A stretch of DNA of 64,000 nucleotides from Lytechinus pictus (GCF_037042905.1 NC_087259.1:24786501-24850500); one strand, 5' to 3'. Counted from the stretch's first letter, positions 25,749 to 37,687 are shown. Translations and numbers: made by a program. Notes: a model not told the origin generated them from the letters alone.

Positions 25749-26869
25749 GTATACATGTTACATGCCATGATGCGTTCATACATAGCCTCAATATCGTTTC
25801 AGATAACATTCTTTCTTATAGTCCATATATGGTACTTAGTAAGTTATGAAGCTAATCACTGGCATATACTTGGGGGCCTTGGGGATACTACCCTCACACC
25901 CCCCCCCCAAAAAAAAAAAGTTCCATCAAAAAAGGAAAAAAGATTGACATATGATACTATTTGATTGAATATTATCTCAGAATCTATCACAAAAATAGAT
26001 TTCATTTTTGAAAGGCCAAATTTTTTTTAGCTTGTTTAATACACCAATAAAGCTAGGATATAGGTGTTTGGGAATGTATAGGAATATACACAAGTTTTTT
26101 ATACCCATTATTAATAAACAAAATATTTTTTAGAAAGTGTAGAGATAATATGTTTTTTCGCTCTCCAATATTCAAGCATTTTTACCCTGTATTTGTGCAT
26201 CCCTGGATTCACACTGGGTGTTTTTTTGTACTGTATCTCTTCCTTTTTAATATAATGGAAACAAAATAAATTGAAATTTTAGTCTTTTCTCCCAAGGCAT
26301 GTTTTTAGAAATCTAAGAAATTGTTAAAATAACTATTTTTATTCATTAGATTCTAGAATGTGATTTATTTAAATCATGTGATTTACCTTTTTCTTATAGC
26401 TGCAGTATGATATAAAGTTGTATATGACAATTCATTTAGGTTAATAAACTATAAAATATGCCAAGATTTTGAGGTTATATGTTAAACCATGGTGTGATAC
26501 TCAAATTTTAATCAATGACTACTACTAACACTCATATCATCATCATCATCATCATATGTCTCTTTGCATCCAACTGTTTGTACCTGTTTGAAACTCTCCT
26601 ATACATGTAGCATGCCTGGCAGAAGGGTGTATCTACTCTGCATGGATTTCTGAATTGTATCATTGCCTGAGGGTCATATGAAGTTTATGCCGCTTTTTTT
26701 TTTAAGAACTCAGGTTATTATCTACACCTAAAGCTATGAATCAACTCTTGAACTTCAAATAGTGCAATTCAGCCTGTCTGATGTTGTGAATTACCAGTGA
26801 TCTCAAATGGTTACAAAAATCTGATAATTCATATTCTTTACAATGATTGGTGAAAAGCAAAACATGTGA

Positions 26870-27092
26870 TATAGAGTAACGAAGTGTGACGTCATCAATT
26901 TTCAAATTTTGCATTTCAGCATTTTTTATACCGTATATTGGTAGAGCATGATGAAATACCACCACTACCAAAATTTGGTGTGAATACATAATTAACCCCA
27001 TTGAAGTCAATGTATCATTGGCCTGGTTCCTAACTTTTAGAACTGAAATGCAAAAAAAGTTTTTTGTGACGTCATCACTTTGGTACTCTATA
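26870..27092. mobile_element. TIR (MITE-like) element
   Basis: The left end TATAGAGTAACGAAGTGTGA pairs with the right end over about 50 bp with some mismatches; both arms contain TGACGTCA and TGCATTTCAG. Length 223 bp. Confidence 0.75.
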
Positions 27093-27134
27093 AAGCACTT
27101 TTCTGCCAGGGTCACTCTATGGCTAATTCAACAT

Positions 27135-27290
27135 GGGCCTGTTTCATAAAACTTGTTATATAATATTAGCAATAATAGTTTTGGAAAAGCTACTGAAATC
27201 ATTGATCTGGTATGCTGATAGTGAATTTGTTATAGAAATTTTGCATTTGTTTTATAACAAGTCTTTATGAAATGGGAGCCAGACCCAGCA
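27135..27290. mobile_element. TIR (MITE-like) element, GGGCCTGTTTCATAAA type
   Basis: GGGCCTGTTTCATAAAACTT at the left; ACAAGTCTTTATGAAATGGG plus AGCC at the right. Terminal repeats of about 25 bp. Confidence 0.7.
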
Positions 27291-27643
27291 CTATTTTTGA
27301 TGATATAGTGATACCATACAACCGTCAGTTTGAGGTTGGGATCTTGGTGTGATGGTAGCATGTCCGCCCCCCCCTCCTCCATCAGTCACCTGGGAATCAA
27401 GTTTGTGAACTTGATGATAGTAGTACAATGTACATGAACATGCATTTACTATACATGCTCCAGTGAGCTTTTCAGTTCATTGAGATGCCAACATTTTATG
27501 ATATATGACATTCTAAGGAAATTCAGGACTGGTTGTGGCCCAGGTTTCACCAATAATCTACACTAATACCCTTTTTGCTCTCAACTTAAACTACTGTATA
27601 TATGCAACATTGTATTCAATTTCAAATAATCTGTTTTCCTTAG

Positions 27644-27703
27644 TCTGTTTCGTTCATCGGCAAACGTCGTAGAGAAGCATCTGAATACAGTGTATACTAT
27701 CAG
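27644..27703 (+). CDS. EVI5: Candidate cassette exon of the EVI5 gene (20 codons, basic)
   Basis: A 60-nt phase-0 exon candidate between the acceptor CTGTTTTCCTTAG and the donor CAG|GTATGA. It reads SVSFIGKRRREASEYSVYYQ. It contains a basic GKRRRE run and possible Ser/Tyr phosphorylation sites. It would be inserted into the coiled coil between residues 75 and 76 of the in-window protein. Splice signals are strong on both sides and phase matches the neighbours. The KRRRE cluster could act as a small localisation or binding element, but that is inference. Confidence 0.65.
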
Positions 27704-29159
27704 GTATGAGTGAGTGGTGGATGATAGCTGATTCAATATTTTGAATTTCAGTCATTTCTTGACGGGGAAAACTCCTTGCTACCAGACTTGAGGGTATTTT
27801 TGATTAAGTTTTTTTTTCTGCTTGTTGGCACTGTTTTAGAATGATTGTTCAGCATCAATATGCATAGGGGAGCTTTTGTACTTTGATGGGAGTTGCATGT
27901 TTTTTCTTTTCCAAAATTTGCATCCCCCCCCCCCACCTGCACACTCCCCATACTTTGTACCTCATATGCCAATGTAATTGGCATGTAAATATTATGAATA
28001 TAATTCTCAGAGAATAATCAAATAGTAAACTGAGAAAAAGGCATTGGGAAACAGTGTGTCAGAATTTTGGCAAGGGTAATACATACTGTGCTAATCCTAG
28101 TTCAAAATTAATTGGAGGCTAACATTTTTTTTTGGCATTCCTTTGTTTTTTCATTTCTTTAAAAACAAATTAAATGCACCCAATGTGTTCTTGTTCTTTT
28201 TCATGGATTTTTGCACCACATTTTTCTTTCTTTCTATTCCTAACTTTGTTATGGCTTAAAAATCAGAAACTTATTACAACTCCACTATTTTCATATTTCA
28301 TATCTTAATTTTGTTTCTGTTGTTTATTTTCATTGGTATTTTATGGGATGTTCTGTCTTTGTTTTGTGACCACGAGCACAGCATTTGGAACTGTCTGCTT
28401 CAGATTTCATCATATTCAGGAGGCGTTTGGCCATGATTTGGCTACTGGATGGGTTTATTACCTTCAGAAAATAATGGAATATCATTCATTTTCAAATTGA
28501 AATGGATATATATTTTTACAGAGGTTTTTTATGTGAGTGAATGGATGCAACAAAGAAGAGAGCAAAATAAGGAGGGGGGGGGGGGTAACTTTGAATTATA
28601 TTTTTCCAAGGTAAAAATATTCTAATTTTATAAATAATATTAACTACATGCAATCATTACCACATATATTTCATTAAGGTTGTGTTGAAGCTTTTTTGTG
28701 TGTGGACATTTCCATAAACATCCTTTAAAATGTAAGAATCTATCAAATGCTGTAAAGAATTGTTTTGAAAAGCAATTCTGCCGATAACAATGAGCGTTAA
28801 AAAAATGATGGAATGCAACCGAGTTCTCAATTACGATTCCACTATTTGCCATCCATCAGTTTATTACAACATTCAGAGTTGACCTTTACTTGCTAGGTCA
28901 TACTCACGGTCTGTGATTTGTGGTGGATGGGCTTGAAAATAGATAGAAACAGTGTGGTTGAATGCTCTCCTGAAGTAACCTTGTTTGGTGTTTACTTTTT
29001 TTATTTTGGGTTCATGTTTGTACTAAAGCGGCTGTTACATCTGGTATACGTACGGAAAGCCATTTTATCATTTATCAATTTTTCTTGATGTATTAAGAAT
29101 TGATTAATTGCTGTAATAATAAGTAATAATAAACAGTCATTTTTTTGATAGCCCACATC

Positions 29160-29325
29160 ACGTTTTGATTATAACATCTCTCTGCGCTTCCAAAGGACTT
29201 GGATATTATTTGCCCGGCTTTAGCATGGTGGCCATAATTACAGCGCAAATGCATTTCAAGGAATTCATTCTTTCCAGGTACCCATATACATGTACCTCAC
29301 CTGGGTCAAGCCCAGCATAATATGA
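29160..29325 (-). mobile_element. Truncated SINE, reverse orientation
   Basis: Complement of the tail and core seen at 21.3-21.5 kb: CTTCCAAAGGACTTGGATAT, then GGTACC and CTCACCTGGGT. The head is missing. Confidence 0.75.
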
Positions 29326-29327
29326 GT

Positions 29328-29600
29328 TGGGGCATCGTGGTCATGTGGTTATGACTCTTGTCTTTCAATGGGTTCGATTCCAAGCCATGGCGTGTTTTCC
29401 TTCAAGAAATTCATCCACATTGTGCTGCACTCAACCCAAGTGAGGTGAATGCGTAAACTGGTATGAATTCATTCATTGAAACACAGATCACGTAACAGCT
29501 CTGCTAAAGCCAGGGTAATTATGCTGTATTACTGTAGAGCATTCAAGAGATTTCAGATAAAGTGAGTGTTAGGCACTATATTTAAGCAAGTATGATTATT
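29328..29600 (+). mobile_element. tRNA-derived SINE
   Basis: Head GGCATCGTGGTCATGTGGTT with B box GGGTTCGATTCC, core CCAAGTGAGGTGAATG and AGCCAGGGTAAT. It abuts a reversed fragment at 29606-29668 (TTCTTGCTAAAGGAAAC, GCACCATGG), giving a head-to-head pair. Confidence 0.8.
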
Positions 29601-29779
29601 ATAATTTCTTGCTAAAGGAAACTGCACCATGGCTGAGATTTGAGGCCACAATACTCCACAATGCTATAAGTTGAAGTTGCCAATTGTTAACAACACAAAA
29701 TGATTTCTTGATAAAAAGAAATTGATCCTTGATTGTTAGAATTGGATGCTATATGTGAGCACATGCTTTGCTGAAATGT

Positions 29780-29919
29780 CCAGGGGCCCATAACACGAAG
29801 GTTAGCAGTTATGAGATGGCCTATCAGGATCATTGTTGCATGTGCATTTTGCTCAGTAGACTGACTATGAACCAATCAGAATTGTTCTTTCAAATCAACC
29901 TTTGTGTTTAGGGGCCAGG
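29780..29919. mobile_element. TIR (MITE-like) element
   Basis: CCAGGGGCCCATAACACGAA at the left pairs with AACCTTTGTGTTTAGGGGCC at the right; 140 bp. Confidence 0.65.
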
Positions 29920-30389
29920 TAAGGCATTCCCTTTTGGAAATAGAATGTACCCAGGTCTTCTGACAGTTTTGAGGAAATCACTACAAAAACTGTGGTGATG
30001 GTTGGTGTTTATTGGAGGGTTCTGGTGTTAAATATATGGTGTTAGTTCAACACCTATGTGTACTATCACAACACCTTCAGTCGTAGCTTTTTTACCCTTT
30101 GGTGTAATGTTCACTGTCTAGGGTGTAATTTTATATGGGTTTGGTTGGTTGGAAAACCAACTGGTTCTTTCCTTTGAAGGATGATAACGATAAAATACCA
30201 TTATGCTTGTGAATATGACCTCAATTCCATATTTTCTCTTTTAAGTTTTAGACTGCCAGATATCATTGGATTGACATTTTTTTAATTAAAAAAAAATCTA
30301 TGGTAGACATGCTTCTAAAATCAGATCCATCTATGATCATGTATATTTATCTCGCAGCATAAGTTCTTCAAAAGTTATTTCTGGTTTTT

Positions 30390-31507
30390 GTCTCACCTGC
30401 ATAGCAGAGTGAGACTATAGGCGCCGCTTTTCCGACGGCGGCGGCGGCGGCGGCGACGGCGGCGGCGTCAACACCAAATCTTAACCTGAGGTTAAGTTTT
30501 TGAAATGACAGCATAACTTAATATGTATATGGACCTAGTTCATGAAACTTGGCCATAAGGTTAATCAAGTATTACTGAACATCCTGCATGAGTTTCACGT
30601 CACATGACCAAGGTCAATGGTCATTTAGGGTCAATGAACTTAGACCATGTTGGGGGAATCAACATCAAAATCTTAACCTAAGGTTAAGTTTTTGAAATGT
30701 CATCATAACTTAGAAAATATATGGACCTAGTTCATGAAACTTATACATAAGGTTAATCAAGTATCACTGAACATCCTGCATGAGTTTCACGTCACATGAC
30801 CAAGGTCAATGGTCATTTAGGGTCAATGAACTTTGGCCGAATTGGGGGTATCTGTAGATTTACCATCATAACTTTAAAAGTTTATGGATCTGATTCATGA
30901 AACTTGGACATAATAGTAATCAAGTATTACTGAACATCCTGTGCAAGTTTCAGGTCACATGATCAAGGTCAAAGGTCATTTAGGGTCAATGAACTTTGGT
31001 CAAATTGGGGTATTTGTTGAATTACCGCCATAACTTTGAAAGTGTGTTGGTCTAGTTCATAAAACTTGGACATAAGAGTAATCAAGTATCACTGAACATC
31101 CTTTGCGCATTTTAGGTCACATGACCAAGGTCAAAGGTCAATGAACTTTGGCTTAATGGGGGTATCTGTTGAATTACCATCATAACTTGGAAAGTTGATG
31201 GATCTTTCTCTTGAAACTTGGACATAAGAGTAATCAAGTATCACTGAACATCCTGTACGAGTTTCAGGTCACATGATCAAGGTCAAAGGTCATGTAAGGT
31301 CAATGAACTTTGGCCACGTTGGGGGTATTTGTTGAATTACCATCATATCTCTATAAGTGTATGGGTCTAGTTCATAAAACGTAGAAATAAGAGTAACCAA
31401 GTATCACTGAACATCTTGTGCGAGTTATAGTAGTTTTCAAAATCAGCACTGCTGCTATATTGAATCGCGTGATGCAGGTGAGACGGCCAGAGGCATTCAT
31501 CTTGTTT
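30390..31507 (-). mobile_element. Helentron/HINE-like non-autonomous element B
   Basis: Starts with the hairpin GTCTCACCTGC...GCAGAGTGAGAC (30390-30415), then a CGG-rich run (30434-30470), then about six ~155-195-bp tandem units each with TTCATGAAACTTGGACATAA, ATCACTGAACATCC and CCAAGGTCAAAGGTCA. The hairpin arm returns inverted at 31472-31484 (ATGCAGGTGAGAC, an exact complement of the start) and the element ends about 23 nt later. Same plan as 6280 and 40432 with different sequence. Confidence 0.65.
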
Positions 31508-32749
31508 ATGTATAAATTTCTATTTTGTTGCTTTTATTTTTGTTAAATTAAGACTAGTATGTGCTACTGTATAGATGTTATCTTTATTGCTTTGAATAAT
31601 TTACATGTTTTGCTTTGTATTTTTGATTGATTGCTTGTCTTATGCATGCTTATTATTCTTCATTCCTGTTTCTTCTTAATACAGTAGCATGTATCTGCAT
31701 TTCCTATATCAATATAACATCCTTATTTATTCTTTCATTTGGTGTTTTTATCACTAATAATGCATGCATTTTTATGCAAATATTCTTAATCAATTTGAAT
31801 CCCTGTTGAATGTACGGTATTGGTGTCGTTCATGTTTGGTATAAATTTGTATCTTGCATATTATAATATGACCAACACATGTTTTACAATTTTACATCCA
31901 TATTCCAAATATATTTTCATGCTCACATTTCATTTCAGTATAAATTCTCTATGAGTGCAGTTAAACTTTTAATTAACGATATAAGATATAAGATAACAAT
32001 GCTGTTTCAAAATTTTGCTAAGAATATCGGTTAAATGCTCCCCTGTGAAAAAGTCATGCGAAAATTGGAAAAAGAAAAGATGAAATGGAGGGTAACTGAA
32101 CATCAAATTTTTATCAAGTTCTAAATAAAGCAACCCAGTTTTTCTCTATGTAAATATTAGTCAATCAAGTGCACTTTATTGGTCTTAAGCATTCCATTGG
32201 TAGAGCCTTAGTAGAAATCTTGTCAAAACCAAGTGACAAAAAATGTTTGTAGAGGCTAAACAACTATCCTTTAAATGATTGTTGACTTTTCTCTGTTATT
32301 GTCCAGTCTGGAATGCTGTTTTACAGCCCAAATTATTGAACTCAAAATGCTTAAAAATTTGAAAGGAAGAAAAAAAACCTTATGAATATTTCTCTCTTAT
32401 AATTATTGTTCATAGATTCTTAGACCAAAAAATTGTCAAATTTTTGTTGGGACATGGGGGAATGTAAATTAAAATATGGTTATTTACTTATTGCAATTTC
32501 CTTCAAGACTTTAATTTTTACAAAATATAAGATAATAATGTTAACATACAGAAAACAAAGTTAAATCAGTTTTTTGTTTGATACCATGTCTTTAATTAAT
32601 CATTAATATGTTGGATCGCTTTAAAAAGGTTGATTATATTATGAACATGCAATGTAAATAAACCTGGGGTAAAATCATTGTTGAACCCAATAGGAGCAAA
32701 TGATATAAGAGAGATTGAAACAAAGTTGTAATGATAATCCCAATCAGTT

Positions 32750-32810
32750 TTCGAAACTGAAGTGGCTACCCTGGGTAAATATACCTTTATTATTATTATT
32801 ATTATTAATT
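32750..32810 (+). mobile_element. SINE tail with ATT repeat
   Basis: GAAGTGGCTACCCTGGGTAA followed by (TTA)n at about 32789-32810. The same tail occurs at 59716-59775. Confidence 0.65.
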
Positions 32811-33007
32811 TGAAACTGAGTTATTAACTAATTTTAAATGTTAGCCAAACATTATAATCAATCACATCTATAGCCACTTTGAAATGCATGCTATAATAAT
32901 TGCTTTCATTCTTTTCAAAACCATCCATGTAAATTCTCTATTTTATGTTGGGTTTTTATCTCATCTTTTGTTCCCCTCTTACCTTTTTTTTTTACGATGA
33001 CGATCAG

Positions 33008-33157
33008 GCTAAGAACGAACAGCCCTCTGCATTGGACAAGGAGGTGGAATCCGTGGTGATGGAACTGCAGGAAGAATTGATCTCAGTCCGATTAAAAGAA
33101 GCCGAATCGGCGGAGTCTCTCAAAAGTTTTAGCACCAAGATTGAGAGTCTGGAAAAG
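33008..33157 (+). CDS. EVI5: EVI5 exon: coiled-coil module 1
   Basis: A 150-nt phase-0 exon (50 codons) after the pyrimidine-rich acceptor ending GACGATCAG and before the donor AAG|GTAGTC. It carries the first copy of the EVI5 signature EELxxVRLxEAE: LQEELISVRLKEAESAES then LKSFSTKIESLEK. This matches the vertebrate EVI5 segment with the same KEL...RLxEAESQ pattern. It lies 32.4 kb from the previous constitutive exon. Confidence 0.92.
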
Positions 33158-34572
33158 GTAGTCCTATAACCAACCCCCATAGAACAGAGACTGACAAGAA
33201 TTCACAAGTATATGTCAATATGTAATACCCCTTTTGAAAGGGGCTCCACATAGAATGACCACTATCTACTCATCCATTCCCCTTTATTACAGAAAAGTAG
33301 AAGAGATGAATGACAAAAATGCACAATTTACAGCAATTTTTAGTGTGTGTACCCACTTGACATAGAATTACTGCTCATTATAGAACTTTGTATTAAAGGC
33401 AGTGTCAATGAAAAGATGTAAGAAAGAAAACAAGCATGTAAATTTGTCCTAAAGGGAAAAAAAAGAGTGAAAGTTTATTTAGTTATCTAGCATTTAACCC
33501 CTTGATCAAAGAAAGAAATCATGATCAGAACGAAAGCCAAACTCTCACTTTTTGAAATATATATTGTATATATTTATTTCTTAATAGCATGGAATATCAC
33601 ATCTGTAACAAAACAGGATAAACTGATAGGTTGCATAATAAAGGGTACCCATAACTATCGTGATTCATTTCAAAGTCCCTATTCACCTCCACCCATGTAT
33701 ACAATTCTGATATACCAATACATTATTTGTTTTATTTATATTATAGCCTGGAATCGTTACTTTTCTTATGTTTTCCCTTCATTCATCATATTATTTATAC
33801 ACTTTATTATAATTGTTCCCATCCCATCCTTCCCTTCCACTGGGGTTTATCTCACATTAATCAAGTTGTCTTTTTTCTTTGATGATTTTGAAATGATTTG
33901 CTATTAATAAGCATGTATCACGCTTAACCTTTTTTACTGATAAACAAAAAACAAATGCTACAGTTTTTAATACTAATCAACATATCCCCACAATGTGTCC
34001 CTTAATTCTTTATATTTCAATCCACTGTTACTTGATTATTATTATGTCTAAATTATATTGTTTTATTCTGTGTAAAATATTTTTTCATTTATGACTTTAT
34101 CCTCAATACAATTTATTGTACATGTACATGTCTCTGTATGGTATATCCAGCGCTTTGTCGTAATGAGTAATATATATATTTACAAATTGATTGTAAATTT
34201 CTATATATGGTTCGCCATGTACTTTATTTTACAATCAACTGCGTATGTGCATCTTTCATATTACCAACCTTACGGAATATTTATGAGATATGTGTTCTGA
34301 TGTATATTCAGTGTTTACTTCCCGATTGAATTTCAGAGCGAAAAACCATTGTTTACATGTATTGTCTCGTAAGAATACATTTGGTTCAGCCGTTTGGTAT
34401 TAAAATCACATTGTAATTTTTTATGTGATAAATATTCCGTAAGGGTTAGCAGCTCTGTAATTGTGAGCTTCAAAAAATGATTGCTTATTCGGTTGAAATC
34501 AGTCATTCATTCGTTCGTTCATTCATCCATCCATTACCTCTCCATCTCTTTCTCTTCCATTCTCTGCTCCAG

Positions 34573-34719
34573 ATTAATCAGAAGTTAAGGAAAGAACCTG
34601 GACATTCCATCGCCGCCCTGCAGGATGAGCTGATAGCGGTCAAACTGAGGGAGGCCGAGGCCAACCTCTCTCTTAAAGAACTCAGGGAAAAGGTCAGCGA
34701 CCTGGAGTCGCACTGGCAG
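34573..34719 (+). CDS. EVI5: EVI5 exon: coiled-coil module 2
   Basis: A 147-nt phase-0 exon (49 codons) between CTCTGCTCCAG and CAG|GTAGGT. It contains LQDELIAVKLREAEANLSLK and then ELREKVSDLESHWQ. The EELIAVKLREAEA and LEEHWQ patterns are conserved in vertebrate EVI5/EVI5L. It is the second copy of the ~33-residue module. The acceptor is preceded by a short ATTC/ATCC simple repeat at 34502-34545 that supplies most of the pyrimidine tract. Confidence 0.94.
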
Positions 34720-34775
34720 GTAGGTTGGGGTCATCGCACTCTACGGGGTCATTGACCTTTGAAGGTACTTTTATA

Positions 34776-34992
34776 GGGGGTGTTGCAAGAAATATTTGAA
34801 ATCCGTTGAAAATTTCTGTTGCTAGTTTACAATTGATTTAACAAGGGAAATTATAGCAAATTGAGCTTTACTTCTTGTTGCAAGATGTGCTCCAGCAATC
34901 GATTGCAAATTTGTAATTAATTTCCAGAATTGTGATTTATTTTGGAACACAAAATTAACTTGCAATTGGTCGCAAGTTTCTTGCAACACCCC
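34776..34992. mobile_element. TIR (MITE-like) element with perfect 16-bp ends
   Basis: GGGGTGTTGCAAGAAA at 34777-34792 and its exact complement TTTCTTGCAACACCCC at 34977-34992. The interior is rich in CAATTG/TTGCAA motifs. Diverged kin at 62825-63014. Confidence 0.85.
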
Positions 34993-35279
34993 ACTAGGCT
35001 TTGCATGAGCTGCTTTAGTTTGCTCGCTCATTTAATGAAGACTTGCTTGACTAAAATTGTTGAAAGATTTTATGGAGGGTAGTATTGAGAAATTCACTCA
35101 AACTCCAAGCCTAGGTGAATCAAAAGAATAAAATCAAACAAGTGAAACAGTGATAACTGGAAAATTTTGACAAACATAGATGTAAGAATTGCATGATAAA
35201 GCACATTGCCAACAATCTAAAAAGGAAATCCTACCTGAATGTAATGCTTTTTTTATTAAAAAGATTTTTTTTAGAAGCA

Positions 35280-35437
35280 GGGGAGTGTTTCATGAAAGGA
35301 CTTGTCAGACGTTTTATCCGACAAGTCACATTTTATCCGACAGTTACCATAGTAACAATGCCTCTCAGCCAATCAAAATCAGGGAAAGATTAAGATCTGA
35401 CAACTTGTTGGATGATATTGTTGATGAAACTCTCCCC
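35280..35437. mobile_element. TIR (MITE-like) element
   Basis: GGGGAGTGTTTCATGAAAGG at the left and TTGATGAAACTCTCCCC at the right; inner ACTTGTCAGAC and TCTGACAACTTGT also pair. Confidence 0.65.
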
Positions 35438-35683
35438 AGATTGGTGAAAAGTGAACAAAGTGCAGTGTAGAAATGAGGTTTAATTCTTTCGATCCATGCC
35501 AAGTAGCTGTGATGGAAGGTTCTAGAATCTTGGTCTTTTTTATTTTGAAGAAATACACTTTACATCTAATTGCATCTAATAAATTGCATGAACATTTGCA
35601 TGATTGCCATAACTAATATCTCTGCCAATTTCTTTCTTTGTCTTCAATTTCTTTATCCTGGCATCATACTCTACATTCTTTCT

Positions 35684-36062
35684 CCCATCCCACCATCCAT
35701 CCATCTATGCATTTATCCATCTGTCCTTCCACTATCTATCCATCTATCTATCTGTCTGAATAATGTCTGTCCTTCCATCTTTCCATCTATCTTTCCATCT
35801 ATCTATCCTTCTGTCTCTCCATCCACCTTTCCATCTATCTACCCATCTATCCACCTTTCTATCCATCCATCCATCTTTCCATTCATTCATCCACCCATTC
35901 ATCCATCTAACCATCTATCCATCCATCTTTCTGTCCATCCATCTACATGTACATTTTTCCATCCATCCACCTATCCATCCATCCATCCATCATTACATCC
36001 ATCTATCAATCCATCCATCCATCTATCTATCCATCTATGTGTCTCTCTTTCCATCTGTCCAT
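35684..36062 (+). repeat. ATCC/ATCT tetranucleotide array
   Basis: About 380 bp of CCATCCATCTATC-type units ending some 20 nt before the acceptor of the exon at 36084. Confidence 0.95.
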
Positions 36063-36083
36063 TCATATTTTACACACCTATAG

Positions 36084-36242
36084 AGACACCTGGAGAAGGT
36101 GACCGGGAAGCAGAAAGGGTCAAACTCAAGACCCACAATCCAACAGATCACGGAGGAGCTAATGTCAGTCAGGTTACGAGAAGCGGACACAGCGGCTGAC
36201 CTTAAGGAGACACAACAAAGAGTCATGGAACTACAAACACAA
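36084..36242 (+). CDS. EVI5: EVI5 exon: coiled-coil module 3
   Basis: A 159-nt phase-0 exon (53 codons) from the acceptor CACACCTATAG to the donor CAA|GTACTT (a non-G last exon base). It begins [12 protein letters not shown], matching the RHLARTTGRWK-type start of the vertebrate exon, and then carries [20 protein letters not shown] and a QRVMELQTQ end, the third module copy. The acceptor lies only about 20 nt after a 380-bp ATCC/ATCT array. Confidence 0.94.
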
Positions 36243-36944
36243 GTACTTACAAATCATCAACCATTTAGGGGCGGAGCTTTGCCATAAATTCTTCTATCCA
36301 ACAAAAATTATGATTTCTTAACCAATAAGCACAACATTGCTGAGGTGTTAAATCCCCATAGTTCAAAATTTCAACAACAAAAAATTAGGGCAGCTCAGAA
36401 AAGCTGTGTTTAAAAATTATGGAAATGGAGGTAACCTCATGATATTTGAAAACTGTATCCTAACTCCTGTTGAGAATTCTTTCTAAGCAAAGAAATGGTT
36501 GCTTCTTCAAAAGACTTTTTTGAGCTTCCCTAAAGAGAGAGAAAGATTTGACATCCCAGCAATGACATACAATTTCATATGCAAGTGGCATTTTGAATTA
36601 TGAATTGTTCAGAACAAGAAGAGTGTTAGTCCTGCGTTACTTCACAAAGATGTATCCATGATTTTAGGTTCAAGAGGAAAGTAGTGAACTGGTAGAAAAT
36701 ACTGGATGTATTTGAATCATTTGTATGAAATGAGGGCCAGGATTTTTTTCCATTCATATTCAAACTGCATGGCTATCTCATTTCTAGTCCTTACTAATAA
36801 AGTAATCCATTTTATTATGATTTTTTCTTCATTCAGTTATACATGTACATGTATCTTTTTTTAGTCATTCATTGAGAAATACTTTCTATAGATATTTTAG
36901 TAACTGTATCTCAATTTCTTGTTTAAGTTTGATATTTTCAGGAA

Positions 36945-37420
36945 ACTTTGTGAGTTTGGTCAAACTCTGTAGAAATGCAAAGCTCTTTTCTTCCCAAGCA
37001 ATGCCATTGTTCATTTCAAGTCAAATCATGATTTGAATGTTTTTTTTATGGTTGGCATCAGTCTGATTAAAAAGTCTTTAACTTGATCAGCTGGTGAATT
37101 AAATGTCTGTCAATTTTAGCACCCTTTTTACGCTCTGTTTTGCAATTAACTTCAAAGGGCATAATTCTGAAATTTGTTCAAATTGTATGTGGTCAGGAAA
37201 CATTAGTCAAACACTATATAATTGCAAACATCTTTTCTTCTTAAGTAAAGCCATTGTTCATTTCACTTCATATCAAATGATAATTTAAATCTTTAATTTT
37301 GTCAGTTGGTGAATTAAATGCCAGTCAATTGTAGTCCCACTTGAACTTCTATGCTTCAATTCGCAATTAACCTCAGCATAATTTCTATTAAACTCTGAAA
37401 ACTGTATGTGTTCTGCATCT
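36945..37420 (+). repeat. Diverged direct repeat, period about 215 bp
   Basis: GGTGAATTAAATGTCTGTCA at 37093 recurs as GGTGAATTAAATGCCAGTCA at 37308; GCCATTGTTCATTTCA also recurs at the same spacing. Confidence 0.65.
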
Positions 37421-37687
37421 GTTCCATGCTTTTCATAATGGAACAGGTTTATAGTGCTCAATCTAACACAGCTTTATAGTACTACAATACCTTTTCACTG
37501 TCTACTGTAATAATATAACTAAGATATCCAATTATTTGACTCAATTGGGATTTCATGAACTTCCCAAGGTTGTATATATGAAAATAGCTTTTCTGCTAAA
37601 ATGTAGTGAGAAAACTTTTGATTGTTCTTTTTAATTGAATTTGCCATTTTTTGAGAAGCAGACAATATTTTAACATGTTTTTGTGTA

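Larger units (their letters stand above)
25749..27643 (+). other. EVI5: Intron between candidate cassette exons
   Basis: AT-rich; contains a TIR element at 26870-27092, another at 27135-27290 and a short CAT repeat near 26536-26555. No coding signal seen. Confidence 0.6.
27704..33007 (+). other. EVI5: Intron 1 (3' part) of the EVI5 gene
   Basis: Contains SINE fragments in opposite orientations (29160-29325 and 29328-29668), a TIR element (29780-29919), the second Helentron-like element (30390-31507) and a SINE tail with ATT repeat (32750-32810). The rest is unremarkable AT-rich sequence. Confidence 0.75.
33158..36083 (+). other. EVI5: Introns flanking module-2 exon
   Basis: The 33158-34572 intron shows nothing beyond AT-rich sequence and a short ATTC repeat before its acceptor. 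The 34720-36083 intron holds a TIR element (34776-34992), a second one (35280-35437) and the long ATCC/ATCT array (35684-36062). Confidence 0.8.

Noticed and set aside
30500..31440. CRISPR-like array
   Set aside because: Units are long tandem repeats without constant-length spacers, in a eukaryotic intron.
35570..36199. 209-codon Pro/Ser/His-rich frame
   Set aside because: Runs through the ATCC/ATCT array and then into the EVI5 exon in the wrong frame.
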